Source: CARZYU01 sp964370085 (GTDB lineage Bacteria > Bacillota_I > Bacilli_A > RF39 > UBA660). From it: a stretch of DNA of 5,074 nt. Shown in pieces: positions 1 to 5,074 of this stretch; position 1 is the first letter of the stretch, and each line of letters begins with the position of its first letter. The stretch is from NCBI GenBank assembly GCA_964370085.1, contig CAYJHI010000056.1, forward strand, positions 1-5,074. The letters run 5' to 3'. A program made the position numbers and the translations under genes. The notes beneath the pieces were generated by a model. The model was not told the origin of the DNA. It was given only the letters and a program-made list of their open reading frames with translations, and did not search any database.

Positions 1-2
1 GG

Positions 3-770
3 AAGTTTCTGTTTAATATAATTCAATTTCAACATATTATTTTCAAACTTTCTCCCTACTAATATACCTTCAATAAAATTTGTAGGAAGACCAAACATAA
101 TAGCAGCTTCCCTATCTGTTGTAAAAGCATCTGCCTCATTATTAACAAAATCATCTAAGCAATTATCAATAATAAAATATTTCAAATCATCTTTTGTAAA
201 TATCTCGTTAAATATATCAGCTTTCTTCATAGTTTTAGCATCTTCACTTTCCATATTTAATATAAAAGCTATTTGTACTTTTTCAGAATCTAAAGATGGT
301 AAAAATCTAATTTCCTTAGTTTGTTCAGCATGCCATGACCAAATTTTTTCATCATGATTTATTAAAGAAATTTTATTTTCCACATTTCCATAAGGCACTA
401 ATTCAGTAAATCTCTTATTATCTAAATAATAACCTAATGTTATACCACTATATTCCTGTATATAGTTTTTTAATAATTTGTCTTCTTTAATATTCCACAT
501 TCCTACTGAATTAAAAAATTTATTAGGTTTAGGATTATCTGTAAAATTAGAAGATATAAAACCTTTTTCTAAAACCCAGTCAAAAGAATCTAAATCACCT
601 TGTATCCCATGAATGAAAGTTCCTTTTTTCAATTCAACTAAATTACCTATATCATATTTATGATTACTAATAACATTAGTATTAAAAAATAACTCTATTT
701 GCTTTAAAACTACTTCCAATATTTCACCATTAATATTTTTTTTAGCATATTTAATATATTGTTCTTTCAT
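3..770 (-). CDS. Partial hypothetical protein (C-terminus off left edge), possible ADP-ribosyltransferase-like fold
   Basis: I translated 256 codons from the ATG at 768-770 without any stop; the frame continues off the left edge, so the C-terminus is missing. The start is supported by AGGAG at 778-782, seven bases before the ATG, and by a strong promoter just upstream. No signal peptide or membrane segment is visible, so it is probably cytosolic. I do not recognise the family with confidence. Three stretches resemble the layout of ADP-ribosyltransferase-type folds: KGTFIHG (residues 49-55) followed by EKGFIS (68-73), like the 'HG...il..GLis' start of such enzymes; SGITLGYYL (108-116); and REAAIMFGLP plus FIEGILVGR (220-240), where Glu221 sits before a Pro-x-x-hydrophobic-x-x-Ile strand as in the catalytic-Glu region of some members. 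This is motif resemblance by eye only. The gene is single, behind the tRNA-Cys terminator. It uses GGG, AGG, CAG and GAG codons here and there. Confidence 0.85.
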   Translation of the reverse strand, partial: MKEQYIKYAKKNINGEILEVVLKQIELFFNTNVISNHKYDIGNLVELKKGTFIHGIQGDLDSFDWVLEKGFISSNFTDNPKPNKFFNSVGMWNIKEDKLLKNYIQEYSGITLGYYLDNKRFTELVPYGNVENKISLINHDEKIWSWHAEQTKEIRFLPSLDSEKVQIAFILNMESEDAKTMKKADIFNEIFTKDDLKYFIIDNCLDDFVNNEADAFTTDREAAIMFGLPTNFIEGILVGRKFENNMLKLNYIKQKL

Positions 771-777
771 AAATTAT

Positions 778-782
778 CTCCT
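778..782 (-). promoter_or_regulatory. Ribosome binding site AGGAG of the left-edge partial gene
   Basis: AGGAG lies seven bases before the ATG at 768-770 and fixes the start of the partial gene. The promoter's -10 box ends at 789, so transcription would begin around 782-783. The ribosome binding site would then sit at the very 5' end of an untranslated leader of only about 12-15 bases. Confidence 0.7.
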
Positions 783-788
783 ATAAAA

Positions 789-818
789 ATTATATCACAT
801 ATACAATTTTTATTTCAA
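789..818 (-). promoter_or_regulatory. Sigma-A type promoter with extended -10 for the left-edge gene
   Basis: Reading the minus strand, TTGAAA (813-818) is the -35 box and TATAAT (789-794) the -10 box, separated by 18 bases. TG one base upstream of the -10 (TGATATAAT, 789-797) makes an extended -10. It directly precedes the ribosome binding site of the partial gene. Its -35 overlaps the T-tract of the tRNA-Cys terminator, so the two signals share bases. Confidence 0.75.
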
Positions 819-842
819 AAAAAAGAACTATAAAAGTTCTCT
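817..842 (-). terminator. Intrinsic terminator of tRNA-Cys
   Basis: On the minus strand AGAACT (835-840) pairs with AGTTCT (824-829) around a five-base loop, and the stem can be extended by two weaker pairs to 842. It is followed by eight T residues (817-824). It lies ten bases beyond the encoded CCA of the tRNA. Confidence 0.8.
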
Positions 843-851
843 AATACATAT

Positions 852-925
852 TGGAGGGCCTAGTCGGATTTGAACCAACGATCAGGGAGTTGCAGTCCCA
901 CGCCTTACCACTTGGCTATAGACCC
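852..925 (-). tRNA. tRNA-Cys, anticodon GCA, CCA encoded
   Basis: The minus strand folds into a complete 74-base cloverleaf. The acceptor stem GGGTCTA/TAGGCCC has one G-T pair; the D-arm is closed by GCC/GGC; the anticodon loop CTGCAAC carries GCA at 891-893; the T-arm GTTGG/CCGAC encloses TTCAAAT; and the discriminator base is T, followed by an encoded CCA (852-854). U73 is a known identity element of bacterial tRNA-Cys and agrees with the GCA anticodon. The anticodon stem has four good pairs and a U-U mismatch at the 27-43 position. The gene stands alone between its own promoter and terminator. Confidence 0.97.
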
Positions 926-941
926 ATATATTTTATTATAT

Positions 942-963
942 GTTATGACTTCTTTTTCATAAC
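942..963 (-). other. Hairpin in the 5' leader of the tRNA-Cys precursor
   Basis: The minus strand has GTTATGA and TCATAAC (957-963 and 942-948) as a perfect seven-base-pair stem with an eight-base loop. The tRNA promoter's -10 ends at 972, so transcription should begin around 965 and this hairpin would form the very 5' end of the precursor, 16 bases before the mature tRNA. There is no T-tract, so it is not a terminator. Its role is unknown; a protective 5' end or part of the RNase P substrate are guesses. Confidence 0.5.
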
Positions 964-971
964 TAACATAT

Positions 972-1000
972 ATTTTATAATAAAATATCCTTTTAGTCAA
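972..1000 (-). promoter_or_regulatory. Sigma-A type promoter of tRNA-Cys
   Basis: The minus strand carries TTGACT (995-1000) and TAAAAT (972-977) separated by exactly 17 bases: five of six matches to the -35 consensus and five of six to the -10. Predicted transcription begins around 965, about 40 bases before the mature tRNA. It starts only ten bases beyond the terminator of the LysM gene. Confidence 0.8.
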
Positions 1001-1009
1001 CCTACCAAG

Positions 1010-1034
1010 AAAAAAATCTTAAATATTAAGATTT
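1010..1034 (-). terminator. Intrinsic terminator of the LysM gene
   Basis: AAATCTTAA (minus strand, 1026-1034) pairs with TTAAGATTT (1014-1022) in a nine-base-pair stem with a three-base loop. The run of T on the minus strand covers 1010-1016. The stem starts two bases after the TAA stop at 1036-1038. It is AT-rich, so it depends on stem length and the T-tract. Confidence 0.75.
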
Positions 1035-1035
1035 A

Positions 1036-1491
1036 TTAAACTTGTTTATAAGCAATTATCTGCTCAGGCAACAAATAAATATTACTATTATAAACAATCA
1101 CATCTTCAGGTAAAGTCTGATACTTATCTGCCACTGACTGTAAACTATCTCCTGGTACAGTTAAATATAAAATAACTCCCTCTTTTGGTACAATTATATA
1201 TTGCCCAGGATATAAATAATCCTGTGGATCCAATCCATTAATAGCAAGCAATATAACAGGCTCTAAATTATATCTATTTGCTAAAGAAAAAATAGTATCC
1301 CCTGGTTTAATTTCATAAAAAGTAAAAGCACTAGATTCACTTACAGGAATTTTTATAACAGTTCCTGTTTGTAACATAACATTAGGATCAAAATTATTAT
1401 ACTTAGTCAATTCTTCACCAGAAATATTAAACTTTCGTCCTATATTATTTAAAGTTTCATTACTCATAACTACATAATCCTCAAATTTCAT
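1036..1491 (-). CDS. Three-repeat LysM protein without signal peptide
   Basis: The 151-residue product consists almost wholly of three LysM repeats: about residues 5-50, 58-102 and 108-149. Each has the typical YxVxxGDTLxxIAxxYxxxxxxLxxxNxxxxxxLxxGxxxxIP pattern; the middle one is clearest (KPGDTIFSLANRY, then PGQYIIVP), while the first has lost the GD pair and the third lacks the usual closing IP. LysM domains bind N-acetylglucosamine-containing glycans such as peptidoglycan. The start is supported by AGGAGG four bases before the ATG. No signal peptide, membrane segment or catalytic domain is present, so its route to a wall substrate is unclear; it may act inside the cell, leave by another route, or be a scaffold like cytosolic LysM proteins of spore coats. 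No convincing promoter lies in the 26-base gap upstream, so read-through from the 408-residue gene is possible. Confidence 0.92.
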   Translation of the reverse strand: MKFEDYVVMSNETLNNIGRKFNISGEELTKYNNFDPNVMLQTGTVIKIPVSESSAFTFYEIKPGDTIFSLANRYNLEPVILLAINGLDPQDYLYPGQYIIVPKEGVILYLTVPGDSLQSVADKYQTLPEDVIVYNSNIYLLPEQIIAYKQV

Positions 1492-1517
1492 ATAACCTCC
1501 TACTAATATATATGCTT

Positions 1518-1540
1518 AAAAAAAAGAGGTATTACCTCTT
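1518..1540 (-). terminator. Intrinsic terminator overlapping the stop codon of the 408-residue gene
   Basis: On the minus strand AAGAGGT (1534-1540) pairs with ACCTCTT (1524-1530) around a three-base loop, followed by eight T residues (1518-1525). The final codons AAG AGG TAA form the upstream arm and loop, so the TAA stop (1532-1534) lies inside the hairpin. A terminating ribosome would cover the upstream arm. Confidence 0.85.
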
Positions 1541-2758
1541 ATAAACATCAAATATATTAACATTGTTATATAAAAACTCATTACTCTTAACAATAGGAAC
1601 AACACCATTACTAGCATTATATAAATAAATAGTATCCCCTACTAAGAAATAAACATCATTTTCATAAATAATTAAATCTTTAACACCTGCATCTTTATAT
1701 ATTAAAACAGGATTAACATAATCTCTAAACATCTTATAAACAGAACCATCATTAGTAATAAAATAATAATTCTCATATGATTGATAAATCTTAACAATAT
1801 TATAAGTTTCTAACTCTTCAGTAACTTCTATTCCATTAGTAAAGTAATTATTAATGCCCGCTACCTCTGCAATAGGAATTTCAGTCCATTCTCCACTATA
1901 AAACTTAGCATTCTCACTAGCACTACCAACTTCTAAAAACTCTTTACTATTTAAATCATAAGAGTATTGTAATCTATTATCTTTATCTGTTAAATATAAA
2001 ACATTATCAACTACCCCATTAACATAACTATTAAAAGATATCTTAGTATTAGTAAATACTGTTTCCGTTTCATAATTATCTAAATTTATCATATAAAATG
2101 AATTATATTCATGTTCTGAATTAAAATTAGCAATAAAATAAGAATTCCCAAGTAAAGAACCTAAAGTATTATTATATTGATCATTCTTAAGTACTTTAAC
2201 AAACTTCATTTCATCATTACTAAGAATATCTATTCCTTTATAATTCCAAACTACTACACTAGACTTATCTGGAATATTATCTTGATATACAAACAATCTC
2301 TCATATTCAACTGCTTCATTATTTTTAACAAAAATACTATCATCATATCCATTATTAATTAAAATACTTTTAAACTCATCAATATTACCTACAGTATCTT
2401 GAGTATAATATAAATTATCTTTAGAACAAAGTATTTCCCCTGTTATATTATCTTTAAATACTGGTAAAATACAACTCAAACCATCTTTATTATAATATTC
2501 TATATTTTCAAGTACTTTAACCTGCTTATTATAATTATAATTAAAATAATAATTAAATACTAAGTCATCTAACTTAATTTCAAAATAATAAGAATTATCA
2601 TCACCTTCTAAATTAAACTCTTCTTTAACTAAAAAAGTATTATCTCCACTAACCATTTCATAACTAAGATCATGATAATCTTTAAAAAAGCTAACTCCAA
2701 ATTGAAATACAAAATATAATACACTAATTGCTAATACTAATTTTATTATTCTTCCCAT
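1532..2758 (-). CDS. Membrane-anchored protein with probable beta-propeller-like extracytoplasmic domain
   Basis: The 408-residue product starts with MGRIIK and a hydrophobic helix (residues about 5-24), a signal anchor with no clear cleavage site or lipobox; the remaining ~380 residues should lie outside the membrane. They are rich in Tyr, Asn, Asp and aromatic-containing strands. From about residue 205 on there are repeated short units such as NSYFIANF, NVLYLTDKDN, NYYFITNDGSVYKM and DVYFLVGDTIYLYN, in the 'display a value' style of beta-propeller blades (DUF5050/WD-like proteins). I infer this fold; I do not recognise a named family. It has exactly two cysteines, Cys96 and Cys111, both outside the membrane, which could form a disulfide. 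The start has only a weak GGTGA (2763-2767), and an extended -10 candidate lies just upstream. Its upstream neighbour unit ends in a terminator, so it is probably transcribed alone, perhaps with the LysM gene by read-through. Confidence 0.88.
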   Translation of the reverse strand: MGRIIKLVLAISVLYFVFQFGVSFFKDYHDLSYEMVSGDNTFLVKEEFNLEGDDNSYYFEIKLDDLVFNYYFNYNYNKQVKVLENIEYYNKDGLSCILPVFKDNITGEILCSKDNLYYTQDTVGNIDEFKSILINNGYDDSIFVKNNEAVEYERLFVYQDNIPDKSSVVVWNYKGIDILSNDEMKFVKVLKNDQYNNTLGSLLGNSYFIANFNSEHEYNSFYMINLDNYETETVFTNTKISFNSYVNGVVDNVLYLTDKDNRLQYSYDLNSKEFLEVGSASENAKFYSGEWTEIPIAEVAGINNYFTNGIEVTEELETYNIVKIYQSYENYYFITNDGSVYKMFRDYVNPVLIYKDAGVKDLIIYENDVYFLVGDTIYLYNASNGVVPIVKSNEFLYNNVNIFDVYKR

Positions 2759-2773
2759 ATTATCACCAACTAT

Positions 2774-2782
2774 AATATACCA
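2774..2782 (-). promoter_or_regulatory. Possible extended -10 promoter of the 408-residue gene
   Basis: The minus strand reads TGGTATATT at 2774-2782, matching the TGnTATAAT extended -10 pattern except for one base. No -35 box is visible at the right distance, because that space is taken by the terminator hairpin. Predicted transcription would begin at about 2767, almost at the weak ribosome binding site GGTGA. This is a weak call. Confidence 0.3.
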
Positions 2783-2807
2783 AAAAAAAAGACTATTTAC
2801 TAGTCTC
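2782..2807 (-). terminator. Intrinsic terminator of the thioredoxin/PH-domain operon
   Basis: AGACTA (2801-2806) pairs with TAGTCT (2790-2795) on the minus strand around a five-base loop. The stem may extend by a G-T and two A-T pairs into the stop codon at 2808-2810. A run of nine T residues follows (2782-2790). Confidence 0.8.
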
Positions 2808-3254
2808 TTATTTATTAACTGCTTGTGTATTAGTATATTTACACTTTTCTGCCATAATGAATGTCGTTACTTTTGTTTCTATTTCCGTTAATGCTGCTTT
2901 ATCTACATTACTAATTGTAATGAACTCTTTAATTGTATCAATCAATACTTTTCCCCAAATAACTCCTGATTTAATTTTTAAATCATTAAATAAGTCAGGT
3001 GTAATAGAATCATAAAAATATCCTACTACAACTCTATTTCTACCTATTAAAATTCTTCTATTAGTAAGTGCTATAACAGCAGTACCAATAATATTTAGAG
3101 GATTATTATTTTTTTGACCTGCAAAAACATATTGTACCTCTTCACCTGGATTTAAATGTTTATCTATTATTTTAGAATTAGCTTTTAATCTCCATGCTAC
3201 TGTCATTGGATACTTATCTTTGAAGGCTCTAGCCATTTCATATGTTTTACTCAT
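2808..3254 (-). CDS. Cytosolic bacterial PH-domain protein
   Basis: The 148-residue product has a short N-terminal helical part (residues 1-33, with KYPMTVAWRLKANSK) and then a bacterial PH-like domain (about 34-133). The family marks are LNPGEEVQYVF (34-44), the strand pair TAVIALTNRRILIGRNRVV (58-76), and the closing helix after SNVDKAALTEIE. I place it among short bacterial PH proteins related to the bPH_3/YokE-like group; this is from pattern recall, not a search. It has no signal peptide or membrane segment, so it is cytosolic. Bacterial PH domains of this kind have no settled substrate or reaction. The start is fixed by AGGAG eight bases before the ATG. That site overlaps the TAG stop of the thioredoxin-like gene, with 11 bases between the two genes, so the two are almost surely co-transcribed and probably translationally coupled. 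The gene ends directly at a terminator. Confidence 0.92.
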   Translation of the reverse strand: MSKTYEMARAFKDKYPMTVAWRLKANSKIIDKHLNPGEEVQYVFAGQKNNNPLNIIGTAVIALTNRRILIGRNRVVVGYFYDSITPDLFNDLKIKSGVIWGKVLIDTIKEFITISNVDKAALTEIETKVTTFIMAEKCKYTNTQAVNK

Positions 3255-3262
3255 ATATTCAA

Positions 3263-3268
3263 CTCCTA
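3263..3268 (-). promoter_or_regulatory. Fused stop codon and ribosome binding site (TAGGAG)
   Basis: The TAG stop of the thioredoxin-like gene (3266-3268) shares bases with the AGGAG ribosome binding site (3263-3267) of the PH-domain gene, whose ATG is at 3252-3254. A ribosome stopping at TAG is placed directly at the next start site, the usual arrangement for translational coupling. Confidence 0.7.
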
Positions 3269-4324
3269 ATTAATAATATTATTATCTTTTAATAATGAAG
3301 TAATTGTATCTATTTCAGCATAACCTTCTAACATATCAACCTTTTCACCATTTTGAACGATAAAGATTAAAGGTGTTCCCCAAGAACCTGCAAAATGTTC
3401 ATCACTATCCATCATAGATTGAAATTCATCACTTGTTAATTCATCTGTATTAACATAGTTAATTGTAATACCATAAGTACTAATTAATTCATTTAAATGA
3501 GGAATAATCATATCACAATAAGAACATGTTGGTCTACCAAAATATATAATCGAAGGACTACTTCCATCTTTTAATGCAATATATTCTGCAATTGTTGTAT
3601 TTACAAATGCTGAAGTATCAACTAAAGGTTCTGTAACAACTACATCACTCTCATTAATAAAACCATTACTAACAAAGAAATCAACTAATGTAGCTTCTTC
3701 CACATACCCTTCATTAATATTAACAATTTCACCATTATTAACAATAAGTATTAAAGGTGTTCCATATCCTTCTGCAAAATAATCATGAGAATCTAATAAC
3801 TTTTGATGATCACTATCACTTAACTCATCAGTATTTAAATAATTAACATCTAAATCATATTCATCAGCTACACTATTTAATATTGGTTTTAACAACTCAC
3901 AATAAGAACAAGTTGGTCTACCAATATATATAATAGAAGGATTATTACCTTCCAACATACTAGTATATTCACTAATACCTATATCATCTAAAACATTATC
4001 AACACTAACCTTATTAGATGAACTAGTATCTGATAAAAAGAATGATAAAATTAATAATAAAACAACTGCTCCACCAATAATAAATCCTACTATTGGTTTA
4101 TTCTTACTATCTGTTTTAACCCCATTTTTAACAGAATCTCTTGAAACCGCTTCAAATTTAGGAACCTCTTCCTTAATAACTTCTTTTTTAACAACTTTCT
4201 TAGTCTTACTAGCAGCACTATTTTTCTTAGCAGTAGTACTCTTAGTAGAATTACTCTTATTTGTATTATTACCAGTACTTTTCTTAGCAACCGGTTTTTT
4301 CTTTTCTAATTCTTTCTTAGCCAT
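3266..4324 (-). CDS. Membrane-anchored tandem thioredoxin-like protein with two CSYC motifs
   Basis: The 352-residue product has a Lys/Ser/Thr/Asn-rich tail (residues 1-77, 22 lysines), one membrane helix (about 78-97), and two thioredoxin-like domains (about 117-222 and 245-352). By the positive-inside rule the tail is cytosolic and both domains are outside. Each domain has the strand-motif SIIY(I/F)GRPTCSYC, with active-site cysteines 139/142 and 267/270, and a later GTPLI with the conserved cis-proline (190 and 318). Over about 94 aligned residues the domains are roughly half identical by eye, showing an internal duplication. All residues needed for redox activity are kept in both. The likely role is thiol-disulfide exchange in extracytoplasmic proteins; whether it oxidises, reduces or isomerises cannot be read from the sequence. 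The start is supported by AGGAGG six bases before the ATG and by a promoter upstream. It heads an operon with the PH-domain gene. Confidence 0.93.
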   Translation of the reverse strand: MAKKELEKKKPVAKKSTGNNTNKSNSTKSTTAKKNSAASKTKKVVKKEVIKEEVPKFEAVSRDSVKNGVKTDSKNKPIVGFIIGGAVVLLLILSFFLSDTSSSNKVSVDNVLDDIGISEYTSMLEGNNPSIIYIGRPTCSYCELLKPILNSVADEYDLDVNYLNTDELSDSDHQKLLDSHDYFAEGYGTPLILIVNNGEIVNINEGYVEEATLVDFFVSNGFINESDVVVTEPLVDTSAFVNTTIAEYIALKDGSSPSIIYFGRPTCSYCDMIIPHLNELISTYGITINYVNTDELTSDEFQSMMDSDEHFAGSWGTPLIFIVQNGEKVDMLEGYAEIDTITSLLKDNNIIN

Positions 4325-4347
4325 TATTTACCTCCTATAACAAACTA

Positions 4348-4376
4348 ATTATAACATGAAACAAATCACTTAACAA
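4348..4376 (-). promoter_or_regulatory. Sigma-A type promoter with extended -10 for the thioredoxin/PH operon
   Basis: The minus strand has TTGTTA (4371-4376) and TATAAT (4348-4353) at 17-base spacing, with TG one base upstream of the -10 (TGTTATAAT). The -35 box lies in the last codons and stop of ylmH. Predicted transcription begins at about 4341, leaving a leader of about 17 bases that contains AGGAGG. No terminator separates ylmH from this promoter, so ylmH transcripts may also read into the operon. Confidence 0.75.
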
Positions 4377-5068
4377 CTTTTTAATACTTGAATATTAGTT
4401 AACCCCTTACTATTGATATTAATATTATCACTAATAGTATATTTACCAAATCCTCTTATTGACAGTACATCGTTACTTTTAACTATATAACTACCTTCCC
4501 TTATAACTTTATAGTTACATAAAACCCTATTATCACTAAGAACATCTTGTATTTGACTACGACTCTTCTTAAGTAACTTACTAAGTAATAAATCTATTCT
4601 AAAAGAACTAATCGTTATATTAATAACTTCATATTTTTTAGAAACACCGACAAGTTCAAAAACCTCTTCTAATTCAATATAATCATTCCTAATCATTACC
4701 AAAGTATTTTTTATAACCTCCCTAACTCTACTAGAAACAATAAAATAACAATAATCCTCTTCAATAAAAATATCCCCAATAACATCACTAGATAAACCCA
4801 AACTAAATAAAGAACCTAATATATCCTTATGCAAATATCCATTATTAACTAATCTAAAACATGTAACAACAGAACCATCATTATAACCAAACACTATAAC
4901 AACTCTATCACACTCTTCATGCATCGTATAAATATCATAGACATATCCTTTTCCCTTTAAAAAAGCCTTAACCATTTCCAATTGACTCTTGTCTATAAAA
5001 TTACTAACAGTCATAACATTCTTCTTATTACTAATGTTATACTTATCTTCTAAATTAGCAAACATCAT
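4370..5068 (-). CDS. ylmH: YlmH-family S4-domain RNA-binding protein
   Basis: The 232-residue product matches the YlmH layout. An N-terminal part with NFIDKSQLEMV (residues 23-33) corresponds to the family's (D/N)FL(D/S)P-E block. A middle block HKDILGSLFSLGL (80-92) with IGDIFIE (97-103) is highly characteristic, and a C-terminal S4 domain runs from about 153 to 212 (SSFRIDLLLSKLLKKSRSQ, then NDVLSIRGFGKY). B. subtilis YlmH, about 257 residues, is encoded in the division/cell-wall cluster; it binds the 50S subunit with tRNA and has been linked to rescue of stalled ribosomes. The protein is cytosolic. Only six bases lie before the first ATG (5066-5068), so no ribosome binding site can be seen. 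The frame is open to the edge and a second ATG follows at once, so the true start may be 5068, 5065 or beyond the window; the family is often 10-20 residues longer at this end. No division genes are visible in the window. Confidence 0.93.
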   Translation of the reverse strand: MMFANLEDKYNISNKKNVMTVSNFIDKSQLEMVKAFLKGKGYVYDIYTMHEECDRVVIVFGYNDGSVVTCFRLVNNGYLHKDILGSLFSLGLSSDVIGDIFIEEDYCYFIVSSRVREVIKNTLVMIRNDYIELEEVFELVGVSKKYEVINITISSFRIDLLLSKLLKKSRSQIQDVLSDNRVLCNYKVIREGSYIVKSNDVLSIRGFGKYTISDNININSKGLTNIQVLKSC

Positions 5069-5074
5069 TTTAAT

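Noticed and set aside
852..925. tRNA-Cys as an integration (att) site, with the left-edge gene as island cargo
   Set aside because: I see no second copy of the tRNA 3' end, no integrase and no direct repeats in the window; the left side is cut off, so this cannot be judged further.
926..1009. T-box or other riboswitch before tRNA-Cys
   Set aside because: The leader is only about 40 bases, lacks a T-box sequence or terminator/antiterminator pair, and precedes a tRNA rather than a synthetase or transporter gene.
851..1039. Plus-strand ORF of 62 codons beginning MEGLVGFEPTIRELQ
   Set aside because: It is the antisense translation of the tRNA-Cys gene, a well-known kind of false ORF; it has no ribosome binding site and runs into a terminator and a promoter of the opposite strand.
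2177..2362. Plus-strand ORF of 61 codons, rich in Ile, Asn and Phe
   Set aside because: It lies antisense inside the 408-residue gene, has AT-driven composition and no ribosome binding site.
2500..2570. AT-rich repeats of ATTAT/AATAA type that could be taken for an origin or repeat array
   Set aside because: They lie in frame inside the 408-residue gene and encode an Asn/Tyr/Phe-rich stretch; the repetition follows from the codons.
4090..4290. Minus-strand ORF of 66 codons, rich in Leu, Arg and Lys
   Set aside because: It is an out-of-frame shadow of the lysine-rich tail of the thioredoxin-like gene, a low-complexity stretch that stays open in a second frame.
1..5074. CRISPR array, insertion sequence, phage genes or a complete defence system
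   Set aside because: No regularly spaced repeats, transposase, terminal inverted repeats or phage proteins are visible on either strand.

Overview
This window comes from an AT-rich, low-GC Firmicutes-type genome, most likely a small-genome member of the Bacilli (gut Erysipelotrichales/RF39-like lineages are my guess; the sequence alone cannot fix the taxon). The reasons are AT-rich codon use, strong AGGAGG-type ribosome binding sites, consensus -35/-10 promoters, intrinsic terminators with long T-tracts, and a recognisable ylmH gene. All tryptophans I checked are TGG and no gene reads through TGA, so the standard bacterial code fits and the Mycoplasma code does not. Everything I can support lies on the minus strand, so genes are read from the right edge to the left edge.

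Layout from right to left (direction of transcription): (1) ylmH (4370-5068), an S4-domain RNA-binding protein of the YlmH family. (2) A two-gene unit driven by its own promoter (4348-4376): a membrane-anchored protein with two tandem thioredoxin-like domains (3266-4324), whose TAG stop is fused to the Shine-Dalgarno sequence of a cytosolic bacterial PH-domain protein (2808-3254). The unit ends in a terminator. (3) A 408-residue protein with an N-terminal signal anchor and a probable beta-propeller-like outer domain (1532-2758); its stop codon lies inside the terminator hairpin. (4) A small protein made of three LysM repeats and no signal peptide (1036-1491), followed directly by a terminator. 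(5) tRNA-Cys(GCA) (852-925) with a strong promoter, a hairpin at the start of its leader, and a terminator. (6) A partial gene running off the left edge (3-770), absent from any complete-ORF list, with its own extended -10 promoter that overlaps the tRNA terminator. I do not recognise its family firmly; its motifs hint at an ADP-ribosyltransferase-like fold.

Functionally, the middle of the window looks like housekeeping and cell-envelope genes: an exported thiol-disulfide protein, a membrane-anchored protein with exactly two cysteines outside the membrane, and a LysM protein. No phage, IS element, CRISPR array or complete defence system is visible. There is no gene-free stretch over 300 bases; the largest gap, 926-1035, is filled by the LysM terminator and the tRNA promoter and leader.
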